64,000 nt of DNA from Martelella alba (GCF_006516955.1 NZ_VHLG01000005.1:90158-154157), one strand, 5' to 3'. Counted from the first letter of the stretch, positions 1-13,154 are shown. Program-made: numbers and translations. The notes: generated by a model not told the origin, from the letters alone.

Positions 1-570
1 CATCAGCTCGACCGCATCTACGCCAAGCTCCTGCAAATGCCGGATCACCGCCGGATGCCCGAGGGCTGCTACCGTGCCACGGATATTTTCAGGCACATGG
101 CGGTTTAGTTGCGTCAGCGCTTTGACATTTGCTTCGTAGATCACGCCGCCGGTCGGGAAGGGAATATGGGTTTGGCAGGCGGGCAGGTCTTCGACGACAA
201 TCGCGCGCGGCGTGACATCGGCCGTATCCACACCGTATTCGACAAGCTTCTGGTCAAACCGGTAAGGGCGGTCGATTGCCCTTGCATAGGGGTCAACCAG
301 AAGCTTGGAGGAATCAAACCAGTGCCCCTTCATGGGCTCGTACCGGCCAAAGGCACGGTAGCCATAGCGGGCACCGGGCTTCACGCCCTCGACAAAGAGA
401 TGAAACAGGTTCTTGTCGCTGCTGGCCATGGGGAGACGCCGGGTTTCAGGCGCGCCGCTTTCGTCAAACAACACGAGCTCGATGCCGTTTGCCGTTTCCG
501 AATACACGGAAAATGAGACGCCCTGATCGTTGATCTGGACGCCCGGTTTATGAAGCGATGTCGTCATCAT
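1..570 (-). CDS. glgX: Glycogen debranching enzyme GlgX, N-terminal part (runs off the window)
   Basis: Only the first 190 codons are inside the window; the gene continues beyond base 1. GlgX removes alpha-1,6 branches from glycogen left as limit dextrin by phosphorylase. The visible protein begins MMTTSLHKPG, then shows the early beta-sandwich (CBM48-like) region and the family string FGRYEPMKGHWFDSSKLLVD, then KLLVDPYARAID and the entry to the GH13 barrel (VIYEANVKALTQLN). The start lies 7 bp after the pgm stop, with GGGAG immediately upstream; the second ATG (567) has better spacing and may be the true start. It is the last gene of the glg operon. The catalytic residues lie outside the window. 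Confidence 0.9.
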   Translation of the reverse strand, partial: MMTTSLHKPGVQINDQGVSFSVYSETANGIELVLFDESGAPETRRLPMASSDKNLFHLFVEGVKPGARYGYRAFGRYEPMKGHWFDSSKLLVDPYARAIDRPYRFDQKLVEYGVDTADVTPRAIVVEDLPACQTHIPFPTGGVIYEANVKALTQLNRHVPENIRGTVAALGHPAVIRHLQELGVDAVELM

Positions 571-577
571 CTCCCGC

Positions 578-2209
<1,632 letters not shown>

Positions 2210-3652
2210 TCAAGTCGCCATAGGCTTGAGTTTGGAATAAAGGTCAAAATAAAGGGCTGCACTGGCATCCCAGGAGACATCCGACTTCATGCCCTGTTTC
2301 TGGATCTGGCTCCAGACCTTCTTTTCGGAATAAAGCCGGATTGTACGGCGGATTGCGCGGATCAGGGTTCCCGTCTCTACCGGGGCGAAGACGATACCGG
2401 TCGCAGCATTGGCCGAAAGGGCTGCGGGATTGGCATCGATCACCGTGTCCGCCAGGCCGCCGGTGCGGGCGACAACCGGCACGCAGCCATAGCGAAGGCC
2501 GTAGAGCTGGGTCAGACCGCAAGGTTCGAAACGCGACGGGATGACTATGGCGTCGGCTCCGGCCTGCAGCATGTGCGACAGTTTTTCGTCATAGCCGATG
2601 ATCACGCCGACCCGGCCGGGATGGCGGCGCACTGCATCCAGAAAGGCCTGTTCCAGGTGATGCTCACCGGTGCCGAGAACGGCGAGCTTGCCGCCGAGCG
2701 CCACCAGTTCGTCGATCGCTTCGGCCAGAAGGTCCATGCCTTTCTGCCAGGTCAGCCGCGAAACGACGCAGAAGATCGGTGCGTCATCATTGTCGAGCCC
2801 GAAACGCTCGCCGACAATGTCGCGGTTCTTGGCGCGCTGGCGCAGCTTGGAAACATTATAGGGCTTGACGATCGTATCGTCGGTCTCCGGGTCCCAGACA
2901 TCGGTATCGATGCCGTTGACGATGCCGCTCACCGTATCCGAGCGCACGGAGATGAGGCCTTCCAGCCCCATGCCATATTGCGGCGTCTGGATCTCCTCGG
3001 CATAGGTCGGGCTGACGGTGGTGACGGCCCAGGCCGATTGCAGCCCGCCCTTCAGGAACCCGACCGCGCCGTAATATTCGACTCCGTCAACGGCCATGGC
3101 ATGGGCCGGCAGTTGCAGATAGGGGAAAATCGTCGGATCGAACTGACCCTGAAACGCGATATTATGAATGGTAAGCACGGAGGGTTTTTCCGGCACATCG
3201 GAAAAGCGCATATAGATCGGCACCATCGCCGCCTGCCAGTCATGGACATGCACGACATCAGGCGCCCAGTCGCCAAGAACACCTTCCGCGACCATGGCTG
3301 CGGCCTTGGAAAAGGCGGCAAAACGGCGCCAGTTATCGGAATAGCCTTCGCCGGTCGAGGCATTATAGGGGTTGCCGAAGCGGTTGAAATAGGCCGGGGC
3401 ATCGACCACCAGAAGATCAAGACCGGCATGGTGCGCGGCAAAGATCTTCGCCGGTTCGCCGAGCAGGTTTGGAATTTCCAGGCAGGGTTCCGCTGCATCA
3501 ATCGCCTTCATCACCGCCGGATAGCCGGGAATGATTGTCCGGGTTTCAACGCCAAAGCCGGTCAAAGCCAAAGGCAGTGCACCGACCACATCAGCAAGGC
3601 CGCCGGTCTTGATAAGGGGATATATCTCCGAGGCGACGGAAAGTACCTTCAT
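2210..3652 (-). CDS. glgA: Glycogen synthase (ADP-glucose dependent)
   Basis: Transfers glucose from ADP-glucose to the non-reducing end of alpha-1,4-glucan. The 480-aa GT5 protein has the N-terminal ADP-glucose-binding KTGGLADV (residues 15-22) and the C-terminal [17 protein letters not shown] motif (about 370-390) that carries the catalytic Glu and nucleotide-binding loop. It follows glgC with a 4-bp gap. It uses the product of GlgC next door. Confidence 0.97.
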   Translation of the reverse strand: MKVLSVASEIYPLIKTGGLADVVGALPLALTGFGVETRTIIPGYPAVMKAIDAAEPCLEIPNLLGEPAKIFAAHHAGLDLLVVDAPAYFNRFGNPYNASTGEGYSDNWRRFAAFSKAAAMVAEGVLGDWAPDVVHVHDWQAAMVPIYMRFSDVPEKPSVLTIHNIAFQGQFDPTIFPYLQLPAHAMAVDGVEYYGAVGFLKGGLQSAWAVTTVSPTYAEEIQTPQYGMGLEGLISVRSDTVSGIVNGIDTDVWDPETDDTIVKPYNVSKLRQRAKNRDIVGERFGLDNDDAPIFCVVSRLTWQKGMDLLAEAIDELVALGGKLAVLGTGEHHLEQAFLDAVRRHPGRVGVIIGYDEKLSHMLQAGADAIVIPSRFEPCGLTQLYGLRYGCVPVVARTGGLADTVIDANPAALSANAATGIVFAPVETGTLIRAIRRTIRLYSEKKVWSQIQKQGMKSDVSWDASAALYFDLYSKLKPMAT

Positions 3653-3656
3653 TTCT

Positions 3657-4919
3657 TCACTTTTCCAGTTTGTCGATCATCGTCTGTGTGATCAGGCAGA
3701 TGCCGTTATCCGTCCGCCTGAAGCGCTTTGTATCGAGTTCGGGATCCTCGCCAACGACCAGACCTTCGGGGATCTGGACGCCGTGATCAATCACCACATT
3801 TTTGAGCCGGGCATGGCGTCCGATATGAACCTGCGGAAGGATGACGGCGCCTTCAAGGCGGGAATAGGAGTTGGCTCTGACACCGGTGAACAGCAGGCTC
3901 TTGTAGAGCTGAGAACCGGAAATGATGCAGTCGCCGGAGACAACTGAGGAAATGGCCGAGCCGCGGCGGTTTTCATCGTCATGAACGAATTTCGCTGGCG
4001 GGGTGATTTCCGAATAGGTCCAGATCGGCCAGGATTTGTCATAAATGTCAAGTTCGGGGACGATTGCCGTCAGATCGATATTGGCCTGCCAATAGGCATC
4101 CACTGTTCCGACATCGCGCCAGTAGGACTGTTTTTCCTGGCTGGAGCGCACGCAGGATTTTGAGAAGCGGTGGGCGATCGCCTTGCCGTGCTTGACGATA
4201 TAGGGAACGATATCCTTGCCAAAATCGCGGCTTGATGTCGGGTCGGCCGCATCGCGGTGCAGGCATTCGGCGAGAAAGCTGGTCTTGAAGACATAGATGC
4301 CCATCGAGGCAAGCGACATGTCCTCATTGCCGGGGATGCCGGGCGGATCGGCTGGTTTTTCGACAAAATCGACGATCAGGTCATTTTCGTCGACATGCAT
4401 CACGCCAAAGCCGCGGGCCTCGTCGCGCGGCACTTCCAGGCATCCGATGGTGATGTCTGCGCCCTTGTCCACATGCTGGCGCAGCATCAGTTCATAGTCC
4501 ATCTTGTAGACGTGATCGCCAGCCAGAATGATCATATATTCCGGGTTATAGGATTCGATGATGTCGAGGTTTTGATAGACGGCGTCGGCGGTGCCTTCAT
4601 ACCACTGGGTTTCGGACACGCGCTGCGAAGCCGGCAGGACATCGAAGCTTTCGTTGCGTTCCGGGCGGAAGAAGTTCCAGCCGAGATGCAGATGACGGAT
4701 CAGCGAGTGAGCCTTGTATTGGGTCGCAACGCCAATGCGGCGAATGCCGGAATTGAGGGCGTTTGACAGCGCAAAATCGATGATCCTCGCCTTGCCGCCG
4801 AAGTAGACGGCCGGTTTGGCGCGCGTATCGGTCAGTTCCTTCAGCCGGCTGCCGCGGCCGCCGGCCAGCACATAGGCCATCGCGTCACGGGCCAGTGGGT
4901 GACTATGTCGGTTGTTCAT
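3657..4919 (-). CDS. glgC: Glucose-1-phosphate adenylyltransferase (ADP-glucose pyrophosphorylase)
   Basis: Makes ADP-glucose from ATP and glucose 1-phosphate, the committed and allosterically controlled step of glycogen synthesis. The N-terminal nucleotidyltransferase domain shows LAGGRGSRL (about 18-26) and RAKPAV (33-38); the C-terminal half is the left-handed beta-helix ([24 protein letters not shown]). The open frame extends to 4949, but that start overlaps glgB and lacks a ribosome site. The ATG at 4919 has a strong GGGAGG at good spacing and gives 420 aa, the usual length of Agrobacterium-type GlgC, so I use it. It lies 16 bp after glgB. Confidence 0.96.
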   Translation of the reverse strand: MNNRHSHPLARDAMAYVLAGGRGSRLKELTDTRAKPAVYFGGKARIIDFALSNALNSGIRRIGVATQYKAHSLIRHLHLGWNFFRPERNESFDVLPASQRVSETQWYEGTADAVYQNLDIIESYNPEYMIILAGDHVYKMDYELMLRQHVDKGADITIGCLEVPRDEARGFGVMHVDENDLIVDFVEKPADPPGIPGNEDMSLASMGIYVFKTSFLAECLHRDAADPTSSRDFGKDIVPYIVKHGKAIAHRFSKSCVRSSQEKQSYWRDVGTVDAYWQANIDLTAIVPELDIYDKSWPIWTYSEITPPAKFVHDDENRRGSAISSVVSGDCIISGSQLYKSLLFTGVRANSYSRLEGAVILPQVHIGRHARLKNVVIDHGVQIPEGLVVGEDPELDTKRFRRTDNGICLITQTMIDKLEK

Positions 4920-4935
4920 TCCATCCTCCCGCATC

Positions 4936-7152
4936 TCATTCTGGTTCAAGCATGATTGTCGCCAGCGGCGGCAGGGTCACGCTTGCAGTGATTGCGCCGT
5001 CGCCCTGAACCTCGGCGCGCACGCGGCCGCCATTTCCCTTGCCGCTGCCGCCATAGATTTCAGCATCTGTATTGAGAATCTCACGCCAGAGACCGGCCTT
5101 GGGCAGCGGCACATTGTAGAAATCGCGCACGACCGGCGTGAAATTGCAGATCACGATCACAGGTTTTTCGCCTGGTGCCTTGCGCTGCCAGGCGAAGACA
5201 GAATTCTCGTGATCATCAACGATCAGCCATTCAAAGCCTTCCGGCTCGCAATCGCGGGCATGAAGTGCCGGTTTGGCCCGGTAGGTGAAGTTGAGATCGC
5301 GCACCAGCCGCCTGACACCTTCGTGCATCGGATATTGCAGCAGGTTCCAGTCGAGCGCGCGCGCCTCGCTCCATTCGCTCCACTGGGCAAATTCCTGCCC
5401 CATGAACAGCAGTTTCTTGCCTGGATAGCCCCACATGAAGGCGTAATAGGCGCGCAGATTGGCGAATTTCTGCCAGTCGTCACCGGCCATCTTGGCAATC
5501 AGCGAGCCCTTTCCATGCACCACTTCGTCATGCGAAAGCGGCAACACAAAATTCTCGGTGAAGGCGTAGAGCAGGCCGAAAGTGATTTCCGTGTGGTGGT
5601 GACGGCGATGGATCGGCTCGCGCGCCAGATAGGACAGGGTGTCATGCATGAACCCCATATTCCATTTGAAACCGAAGCCAAGGCCACCTTCATGCACCGG
5701 CTGGGATACCTTGGGCCAGGCGGTCGATTCCTCGGCTATCGTCATCATTTCCGGATGCTGGCCGTAGACCGCCTTGTTGGTTTCCTGCAGGAAACGTACG
5801 GCGGCGAGATTTTCATTGCCGCCATATTCATTCGGCACCCATTCGCCATGCTTACGCGAATAGTCGAGATAGAGCATCGAGGCCACCGCATCGACGCGCA
5901 ATCCGTCGACATGGAATATTTCGCCCCAGTAAAGCGCGTTGTTGAGCAGGAAGGAGGCGACCTCTGTGCGGCCGAAATTATAGATGGCCGTGTGCCAGTC
6001 CGGATGGAAGCCCTGGCGCGGATCGGCATGCTCATAAAGGGCAGTGCCGTCGAACTGCCTCAGCCCGTGTTCATCGGTTGGAAAATGCGCCGGTACCCAG
6101 TCAAGGATGACGCCGATGCCGACCTTGTGGCAGCCATTGACGAAACGGGCGAGGCCTTCAGGTTCGCCGAAGCGCGCCGTCGGCGCATAAAGCCCGGTGG
6201 TCTGGTAGCCCCAGGAGGGATCATAGGGATATTCGGAAACCGGCAGGAACTCGATATGGGTGAAGCCCATATCGACGCAATAGGGGATCAGCCGGTCACC
6301 GAGCTCGTCCCAGGTGAGGAACGAGCCGTCGTCGCCGCGCTGCCAGGAACCCGGATGCACTTCGTAGATCGCCATGGGCTGTCGACGCTTGTCGGTGGTA
6401 CCCCAATATTTGCGGTGGGCAGCATCATCCCACTTCTGCTTCAGTTCCGGTGCTGTGATCGAGGCGGTCTTCGGCCGTAATTCGCTGCGCCTTGCAAAGG
6501 GATCGGCCTTCAGGGGCAGCACATTACCGTTGGGACCGATGATCTCGAACTTGTAGGCCGAGCCATCGATGACATCGGGGGCGAAGGTCTCCCAGACGCC
6601 GGAATCGCGTCTGAGCCGCATCATGTGACGCCGTCCATCCCAGTTGTTGAAGTCGCCAACAACGGAAACGCGCTTGGCATTTGGCGCCCAGACCGCGAAG
6701 TGATAACCGGCAACGCCCTGATGCACCATGGGGCGGGCACCAAGCTTGTCGAACAGTCTCAGATGCGAGCCCTCGCGGACGAAATAATCATCCATCGGTC
6801 CGAGAACGGGCCAGAAACTGTAAGGGTCAGTGACGGTCCACTCGACATCGGCGCGGGTGGCGCGATAGCGAACCGGGACAAAGCTGTTGAGGGAGACAGG
6901 ACCGGCGAAGAAACCGGCTGGATCAAGACATTTCAGAGTACCGAGCGCGGTACCGTCGAGGCTGAACGCCTCGACTTTTTCCGCGCCGGGAATGAAACAG
7001 CGGGCGACGTGACCGCCGCCTGCCGTCTGCTGGATGCCGAGGACTGCGAAGGGGTCCCAATGTGTGGCATCCAGAATTCTGTCGATGTCCTCCCGCGACG
7101 GGGTGTCGCCCCGCTCCTTGTCCGGACTTTTGGATTCCGGCTTTTTCATCAA
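4936..7152 (-). CDS. glgB: 1,4-alpha-glucan branching enzyme
   Basis: Introduces alpha-1,6 branches into glycogen. The 738-aa GH13 enzyme has an N-terminal CBM48 region ([20 protein letters not shown]) and the full catalytic barrel. Nucleophile Asp lies in [10 protein letters not shown] (about 417), acid/base Glu in [11 protein letters not shown] (about 472) and the transition-state Asp in [10 protein letters not shown] (about 541). Its ATG overlaps the glgP stop by 4 bp (ATGA), indicating translational coupling. Its place between glgP and glgC fits a combined synthesis and degradation operon. Confidence 0.97.
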   Translation of the reverse strand: MMKKPESKSPDKERGDTPSREDIDRILDATHWDPFAVLGIQQTAGGGHVARCFIPGAEKVEAFSLDGTALGTLKCLDPAGFFAGPVSLNSFVPVRYRATRADVEWTVTDPYSFWPVLGPMDDYFVREGSHLRLFDKLGARPMVHQGVAGYHFAVWAPNAKRVSVVGDFNNWDGRRHMMRLRRDSGVWETFAPDVIDGSAYKFEIIGPNGNVLPLKADPFARRSELRPKTASITAPELKQKWDDAAHRKYWGTTDKRRQPMAIYEVHPGSWQRGDDGSFLTWDELGDRLIPYCVDMGFTHIEFLPVSEYPYDPSWGYQTTGLYAPTARFGEPEGLARFVNGCHKVGIGVILDWVPAHFPTDEHGLRQFDGTALYEHADPRQGFHPDWHTAIYNFGRTEVASFLLNNALYWGEIFHVDGLRVDAVASMLYLDYSRKHGEWVPNEYGGNENLAAVRFLQETNKAVYGQHPEMMTIAEESTAWPKVSQPVHEGGLGFGFKWNMGFMHDTLSYLAREPIHRRHHHTEITFGLLYAFTENFVLPLSHDEVVHGKGSLIAKMAGDDWQKFANLRAYYAFMWGYPGKKLLFMGQEFAQWSEWSEARALDWNLLQYPMHEGVRRLVRDLNFTYRAKPALHARDCEPEGFEWLIVDDHENSVFAWQRKAPGEKPVIVICNFTPVVRDFYNVPLPKAGLWREILNTDAEIYGGSGKGNGGRVRAEVQGDGAITASVTLPPLATIMLEPE

Positions 7153-9608
7153 GCTCTCCAGATCTCCCGTGCATATTGCCGGATCGTGCGATCCGACGAG
7201 AACCAGCCCATGCGGGCGGTGTTGCGTATGGCCTTGGCATTCCAGGCCGCCTTATCTGTCCAGATCGCGTCCACCTCGCGCTGGGCCGCCGCATAGGCAT
7301 CAAAATCGGCTGCGACCATGAACCAGTCATGGTCATAGAGGCCGCCAATCAGGTCCTTGTAGCGATCAGGATCATCATGCGAGAAGACGCCGGAGGAAAT
7401 TGCGTTCAGCGCCTGGGAAAGCTCGCGCGAGCCTTCGATGATCTCGCGCGGATTGTGCCCTTCGGCTCTGGCCTTGTCGACTTCGTCGGCGGTCATGCCG
7501 AAGATGACGATGTTGTCCGCGCCGACCCAGTCACGCATCTCCACATTCGCACCGTCCAGCGTGCCGATGGTCAGCGCACCATTGAGAGCGAATTTCATGT
7601 TTCCGGTGCCGGATGCCTCCATGCCGGCGGTCGAGATCTGTTCCGAAAGGTCTGCTGCCGGGATCATCACCTCGGCGGTGGAGACGTTGTAGTTCGGAAT
7701 GAAGACGACTTTCAGCAATCCGCGTACGGACGGATCATTGTTGATGACCCGGGCAACATCGTTGGCCAGTTTGATGATCAGCTTGGCATTGTGATAGCTC
7801 GGCGCGGCCTTGCCGGCGAAGAGCTTGACCCGCGGCACCCAGTCCATTTCGGGATGGGAGCGGATCTGATCATAAAGCGCGACCGCTTCGATAATATTGA
7901 GAAGCTGGCGCTTATATTCGTGAATGCGCTTGATCTGGATATCGAACATGGCCGCTGGATCAATCCGCGTTCCAAGCCGGTTGCCGATCTCACGCGCCAG
8001 AACCATCTTGTTCTCATATTTGATGGCGGCGAATTTCTCCTGGAAGCTCGAATCTTCCGCAAGATTGTTGAGGTCCTGAAGTCTTTCCAGATCATCAAGG
8101 AACCCGTCACCGATCGCATCGCGGATGAGGGCGGTGAGCTTCGGATTGCACTCGTTCAGCCAACGCCTGGGGGTGATGCCATTGGTCTTGTTGTTGATCC
8201 GGTCCGGGTAAAGGCGGTGCAGATTGTAGAACACCGTTTCCTTCATCAGCTCGGTATGCAGCGCTGAGACGCCATTGACAGAATGCGAGCCGAGGAAGGC
8301 GAGATTGCCCATGCGCACGCGGCGCTCGCCGCCTTCGTCGATCAGCGAGATCGAGCGGATTGCGTCATCGGCAGCACTGCTCTCCTTGCGGGCCTTGACC
8401 AGGATTTTGGCATTGATGGCATAGACCAGCTGCATCAGGCGGGGGAACAGCCGTTCAAACAGCGGCACCGGCCAGCTTTCCAGCGCTTCCGGCAGAAGCG
8501 TATGGTTGGTATAGGCAAAGACTTTGGTTGTCAGATCCCATGCGGTGTCAAATTCAACGTCATATTTGTCGATCAAAAGCCGCATCATCTCGACAACGGA
8601 AATCGCGGGATGGGTGTCGTTCAGATGGATCGCCACCTTTTCCGGCAGCAGCATGATATCCTTGAACTGCTCCATATGGCGGCGCAATACGTCCTGCAAC
8701 GAGGCAGAGGAGAAGAAATACTCCTGACGCAGGCGCAGTTCCTGCCCGGCGGGATTTGCATCAGCCGGATAGAGAACGCGGGTCAGTGTTTCCGCCTTGG
8801 TGCTTTCCTGCAATGCACCGATGTGATCACCGGCATTGAACTTGTCGAGCAGGATCGGGTCGATGGCCTTGGCCGACCAAAGGCGCAGCGTGTTGATGCG
8901 CTTGGCGCGCCAGCCGACGACCGGTGTGTCATAGGCCTCCGCCAGCATGCGTTCGGCAGGCTTCCAGACATATTTCGGTTCATCACCTGCCTTTTCGACG
9001 ATGTCGACCGTTCCGCCGAAATTGATTTCATAGGCGGCCTCGCGGCGGTGGAATTCCCAGGGGTTGCGATGCGCAAGCCAGGTTTCCGGCAGTTCGACCT
9101 GCCAGCCATCGGCGATTTCCTGACGGAAAAGGCCGTTCACATAGCGAATGCCATAGCCATAGGCAGGGACGTCAACCGTGGCGAGGCTTTCCATGAAGCA
9201 GGCTGCCAACCGGCCAAGGCCGCCATTGCCAAGTGCCGCATCAGGCTCAAGCTTGGCGATTTCGACCAGCGAAACATTCAGATGCTCAAGCGCTTCATTG
9301 ATCTGCTCGACCATCTCCATGTTGGAGATTGCATCGCGCAGAAGGCGTCCGATCAGAAATTCGAGCGAGAGGTAATAGACCCGCTTGGCGCCGGTGTCAT
9401 AGGCCTGACGGGTGGATTCCATCCACTTGTCAACGATGCGGTCGCGCACCGTCAGGCTGATGGCGCGAAGCCAATCATGCGGTTCGGCAACGATCGTGTC
9501 CTTGCCGACAGTATAGGTCAGCTTTTCAAGAATATCGGCCGCGAGCTTCTTTGAATCAAAGGAGCGAGGCGTGGGAAGCGGCAGGTCGGGATTAGTCACT
9601 TGGCTCAT
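7149..9608 (-). CDS. glgP: Glycogen/maltodextrin phosphorylase
   Basis: Releases glucose 1-phosphate from glycogen chain ends using phosphate and pyridoxal phosphate. The 819-aa protein has the usual length; the PLP-lysine motif EASGTGNMKFALNG is at about 660-673. It is the first gene of the glg operon. About 215 bp separate it from the upstream transglutaminase-like gene, so the operon promoter probably lies in 9609-9824, which is AT-rich near 9720-9765; I did not identify -35/-10 boxes with confidence. Confidence 0.97.
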   Translation of the reverse strand: MSQVTNPDLPLPTPRSFDSKKLAADILEKLTYTVGKDTIVAEPHDWLRAISLTVRDRIVDKWMESTRQAYDTGAKRVYYLSLEFLIGRLLRDAISNMEMVEQINEALEHLNVSLVEIAKLEPDAALGNGGLGRLAACFMESLATVDVPAYGYGIRYVNGLFRQEIADGWQVELPETWLAHRNPWEFHRREAAYEINFGGTVDIVEKAGDEPKYVWKPAERMLAEAYDTPVVGWRAKRINTLRLWSAKAIDPILLDKFNAGDHIGALQESTKAETLTRVLYPADANPAGQELRLRQEYFFSSASLQDVLRRHMEQFKDIMLLPEKVAIHLNDTHPAISVVEMMRLLIDKYDVEFDTAWDLTTKVFAYTNHTLLPEALESWPVPLFERLFPRLMQLVYAINAKILVKARKESSAADDAIRSISLIDEGGERRVRMGNLAFLGSHSVNGVSALHTELMKETVFYNLHRLYPDRINNKTNGITPRRWLNECNPKLTALIRDAIGDGFLDDLERLQDLNNLAEDSSFQEKFAAIKYENKMVLAREIGNRLGTRIDPAAMFDIQIKRIHEYKRQLLNIIEAVALYDQIRSHPEMDWVPRVKLFAGKAAPSYHNAKLIIKLANDVARVINNDPSVRGLLKVVFIPNYNVSTAEVMIPAADLSEQISTAGMEASGTGNMKFALNGALTIGTLDGANVEMRDWVGADNIVIFGMTADEVDKARAEGHNPREIIEGSRELSQALNAISSGVFSHDDPDRYKDLIGGLYDHDWFMVAADFDAYAAAQREVDAIWTDKAAWNAKAIRNTARMGWFSSDRTIRQYAREIWRA

Positions 9609-9824
9609 TGTAGGGATCCGTCAATGAATAGCGATAAAGTAGAGAATGATCAGCCGGTTAGGACTGGGCCACCTGTCATGCGCGTCTTATGAAGCACAGT
9701 TTATGCACTGATGTGACGCACATGCAATAAAGCCGTATGAAACAAGATTAATTTATTTTGGCGATTGAGAGACGAAGTTTGCCCGGAGCACAATTTTTAC
9801 GCTAGTATTCGGCGTCTTTTGCTT

Positions 9825-10712
9825 TCAGGCGGCCTCGACCGGCACGACATCAACCGCCTGGGTCGCCTGATGTTCGCCATAGGTCTTGAGCACGCCGACC
9901 ACCGGTGCGACATCGGAATAATCGCGGCCATAGCCAACAACGATATGATCGCTGCTGACCGTGATATCGTTGGTCGGGTCGAATTCGATCCATCCCAGCC
10001 GCTCGCCGCACCAGACCCTGACCCAGGCATGCATGGCGTCAGCCCCTTCAAGCCGGGGCTTTCCGGGCGGCGGAATGGTTCTGAGATAGCCGGAAACATA
10101 ACCGGCGGGAATGCCAAGGCCGCGTAGCGCACATATCATCACGTGGGAGAAATCCTGGCAGACGCCGCCCTTTAGCGCAAAGGCTTCTGCGGGCGAACTG
10201 TCGACGGTCGTTGCTTCGGGATCATATTTGAAATCCCGGTAGATCAGACTGCAGATTTCACGGGCGATGTGGAACACCGTCATGTCCCGCTCAATCAGCA
10301 CCTGATGCCCGTAGGCGACGATCTGCCGGTCAAAGGGAATGCGTGGGCTGGGCGACAGGAAGTGGTGCGGCGAATCCGCACTTAAGGAAAGGGCGCGTCC
10401 ATATTCTTCCCGCAACAGGGCGCGCGGCGGCGCATATTCGATGACGGGGCTTGGCGGCTCGACCGAGACGCGCGCCTTCATCATGATGGTGAAGCTTTCA
10501 TGCGGCGGTGCAACAAGGGTCGATATCGCGGGGTGGCCGAAAAAATCGACAAAGCCTTGCTCTTCGTCGGGGCGGGGATCGAAGGTCACACTGCCGGCGA
10601 TCAGCCGCTGGCGCTGGGTCCCGGAAAGCGGCATGACGCGCGTGATGTGGCGCGCCAGCGAAGCCGGTGTGTCGTAGGTATATTCCATCTTCAGTGACAG
10701 GTCGTAGAGCAT
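9825..10712 (-). CDS. Transglutaminase-like cysteine peptidase-fold protein
   Basis: A 295-aa cytoplasmic protein with the bacterial transglutaminase N-terminal domain followed by the transglutaminase-like core. The likely Cys-His-Asp triad is visible: Cys185 in GGVCQDFSH, His228 in DAMHAW, Asp245 in WIEFDPTND. No signal peptide is seen. It is 12 bp from the alpha-E/ATP-grasp gene upstream and is the third gene of a three-gene set. The fold can act as peptidase, amidase or cross-linker; the substrate is unknown. Proteins of this type recur with alpha-E and DUF2126 proteins in many bacteria, suggesting a peptide-forming or peptide-cleaving pathway. Confidence 0.9.
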   Translation of the reverse strand: MLYDLSLKMEYTYDTPASLARHITRVMPLSGTQRQRLIAGSVTFDPRPDEEQGFVDFFGHPAISTLVAPPHESFTIMMKARVSVEPPSPVIEYAPPRALLREEYGRALSLSADSPHHFLSPSPRIPFDRQIVAYGHQVLIERDMTVFHIAREICSLIYRDFKYDPEATTVDSSPAEAFALKGGVCQDFSHVMICALRGLGIPAGYVSGYLRTIPPPGKPRLEGADAMHAWVRVWCGERLGWIEFDPTNDITVSSDHIVVGYGRDYSDVAPVVGVLKTYGEHQATQAVDVVPVEAA

Positions 10713-10724
10713 GAATTCCCGTCC

Positions 10725-13154
10725 TCAAAGATAGGTCTGTGCCAGACAGTCGGAAAGCGCTTCCAGATCCAGCTCCAGCGCCTGAAGAAATTCCGGTGTC
10801 AGCGTATCCGCCGTCATGACTGCGAGACCGGATTGCAGCCGCATGGTTTCACGATGCAGAGGCGATATCTGCAATTGTGATGCCTGGCTCGGCAATTGTT
10901 CGACCTCGCTTAAGAGTTCGTTGAGCTGGAACAGGATTGATCGCGGGTTTTGCGGATCAAGCGCCAGAAGGTCGGTGACTGTAACCCGGTCGGTATCGAC
11001 ATTGTAATGCCGGCGATGGGTCATGACATTGTCGCCGATTTCCAGCAGCATGTCGAAGGCGCCATCGGGGGCATCCTCGCCGGAAAGCCGGGCAAGCAGC
11101 CGGGTCATATGCAGGCCGCGTTCGAGATAGCGCCCGATTGACAGGAAGCGCCAGCCGGTGGAGCGATACATGTTTTCGTGAACCAGACCGGCAAAGCCTG
11201 CAAGCTTACGCAGCAGGATCGTCGTCGCATGGGCGGCATCGTCGCCGGGTTTGATAATATCAACGAAGCGGCGCGTGGTCTTGGCAAGATCGCGCAGCGC
11301 CAGCCAGCCATCGGGTGAGAACCGGTCGCGGATATTGCCGGCCGAATAGACGGCGCTGTCAATATCACCCAGCAGCGCCTGGGGCAGGGCGGTCTCCGAA
11401 AGGTCGATACCGAGCGTCTCGAGATAGTCCTCGACTTCAGCCAGAAGCGGCTGCTCGCGATCGGCGATTTCGGCGAAGCGGCTGTGCCAGGCGCGCAGAA
11501 TGCGTAAAGATCCTTCGGCGCGTTCGATATAGCGGCCCAGCCAGAACAGATTGTCAGCCGCCCGGCTCGGCAGGTTTGACGGGCGGTTACGCGGCACGCG
11601 CGATTCATGCGTCAAAAGGCTCGGGCGCGCGACAGGTGTCTGGCTGACGATCCACACATCGGCAGCGCGGCCGCCTGTCTGCATGGCAAGCGCCGCCACA
11701 TCGGCACTGGAGCCGATCCGGGCGAAGCCGCCGGGCATGATATGCCAGCCGTTTTGGGTGCGGGCGGCAAAGACGCGCAGCGAGAAGGGGCGGGGCGTCA
11801 GCTTGCCATCGACAAAGGCGGGCGCGGTCGAAAGCTTCACGGCTTCCTGGCCGACGAGGAAGGGGCCGCGCTTTTCCAGCCAGCGCTCGACCGAGCCCGG
11901 TCTGCGGTCGGCCAGCTTCGCGCCGGTGAATGACTGGCCGTAATCGTCGAAGAAGGGCATGCGTGAATAGGCCGGGCCGATCACCATATTCTGCAGGTTC
12001 TGCGCCACATGGGCCCGTTCGGCCTCTCCACCGCACCACCAGGTGGCAACAGAGGGGACCTTGAGCTCCTCGCCAAGCAGCCGGCGTGAAATCGCCGGCA
12101 GGAAGGCGAGCAGCGCGCGGGTTTCAACAATGCCGGAACCGAGCGCATTGACCATGGTGAGGTTGCCGGCGCGGATCGCCTGAACCATACCGGGCGTGCC
12201 GATGCGCGAATTCTGGTTCAGTTCCAGCGGATCGGTGTAGGACGCGTCAAGCCGCCGCCATAGCACATTGACGGGCCGGGGCCCGGCAACGGTGCGCACC
12301 ATGACGCGGTCATTGGAGACGACCAGATCCTCGCCTTCCAAAAGCGAAATGCCGAGATAGCGGGCGATATAGGCGTGCTCATAATAGGTCTCATTGGCGG
12401 GGCCCGGTGTCAGCACCGCGATGCGGCCCTCGCCATCGTTGTTTTCGGCCTGCAGCGCATCACGGAACGCGCCGAAGAACGAGGCGACGCGGTGGACATG
12501 GAGATCGCCATAGATGTCGGAAAAGGCTCGCGCCGTGGCAACGCGGTTTTCCAGCGCGAAACCGGCACCGGACGGCGCTTGGGCGCGATCGGCAAGGACC
12601 CACCAATGGCCATCGGGACCACGGCCGACCTCGAAGGACATGAAATGCAGGAAATGTCCGCCGGCCGGCTGAATGCCGACAAGCGGGCGCAAGAATTCGC
12701 CGTTGGCGGCAATCAGCGATGGCGGCAGGAACCCTTCCTGCACCAGACGGTTTTCGCCGTAAAAATCCGCGATCATCGCTTCAAGCAGATCGGCGCGCTG
12801 CTTCAGTCCTTCCGAGAGCGCTTCCCATTCACTAGCATCAATGAGAACCGGAATATGAGAGAAAGGCCAGGCCCGCGGGCCGTCCTGTCCGTCATAGGCG
12901 CGATAGAAAACGCCGGCATCGCGCAGATAGCGGTCGGCGCGGGCAAAACGCTCGGAAAGTTCGTCGCCAGTCATGGCCTGAAGCGCATCGAGAAAAGGCT
13001 TCCAGACCGGCCGCATGTTTCCTTCGGCGTCCACCATTTCATCGGGGACACCGGGAAGGGACCTATAGTCCGCAGCATTCAAATCGGAGGAGGCGTCCGG
13101 CTCGGTCGCCTTCTCGTCATTTTCAGCCACTTTGGCTGCCTGTGCTTCTGCCAT
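10725..13154 (-). CDS. Circularly permuted ATP-grasp / alpha-E fusion protein
   Basis: An 809-aa fusion. The N-terminal two-thirds resembles the circularly permuted ATP-grasp family (formerly DUF404/DUF407), predicted to ligate amino groups to carboxylates at the expense of ATP. The C-terminal third (about 520 onward) is the all-helical alpha-E domain, with its conserved Glu-Arg in FWLGRYIERAEGSLR. Its ATG shares the A of the upstream gene's stop (position 13154), so the two are tightly coupled. An acidic tail of about 35 residues precedes the conserved part. The reaction and product have not been established to my knowledge; a small peptide or peptide-tag synthesis is the family prediction. 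Confidence 0.9.
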   Translation of the reverse strand: MAEAQAAKVAENDEKATEPDASSDLNAADYRSLPGVPDEMVDAEGNMRPVWKPFLDALQAMTGDELSERFARADRYLRDAGVFYRAYDGQDGPRAWPFSHIPVLIDASEWEALSEGLKQRADLLEAMIADFYGENRLVQEGFLPPSLIAANGEFLRPLVGIQPAGGHFLHFMSFEVGRGPDGHWWVLADRAQAPSGAGFALENRVATARAFSDIYGDLHVHRVASFFGAFRDALQAENNDGEGRIAVLTPGPANETYYEHAYIARYLGISLLEGEDLVVSNDRVMVRTVAGPRPVNVLWRRLDASYTDPLELNQNSRIGTPGMVQAIRAGNLTMVNALGSGIVETRALLAFLPAISRRLLGEELKVPSVATWWCGGEAERAHVAQNLQNMVIGPAYSRMPFFDDYGQSFTGAKLADRRPGSVERWLEKRGPFLVGQEAVKLSTAPAFVDGKLTPRPFSLRVFAARTQNGWHIMPGGFARIGSSADVAALAMQTGGRAADVWIVSQTPVARPSLLTHESRVPRNRPSNLPSRAADNLFWLGRYIERAEGSLRILRAWHSRFAEIADREQPLLAEVEDYLETLGIDLSETALPQALLGDIDSAVYSAGNIRDRFSPDGWLALRDLAKTTRRFVDIIKPGDDAAHATTILLRKLAGFAGLVHENMYRSTGWRFLSIGRYLERGLHMTRLLARLSGEDAPDGAFDMLLEIGDNVMTHRRHYNVDTDRVTVTDLLALDPQNPRSILFQLNELLSEVEQLPSQASQLQISPLHRETMRLQSGLAVMTADTLTPEFLQALELDLEALSDCLAQTYL

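Noticed and set aside
4920..4949. Upstream start for glgC ([10 protein letters not shown]...)
   Set aside because: It overlaps glgB and lacks a ribosome site, whereas ATG 4919 has GGGAGG and gives the family length.
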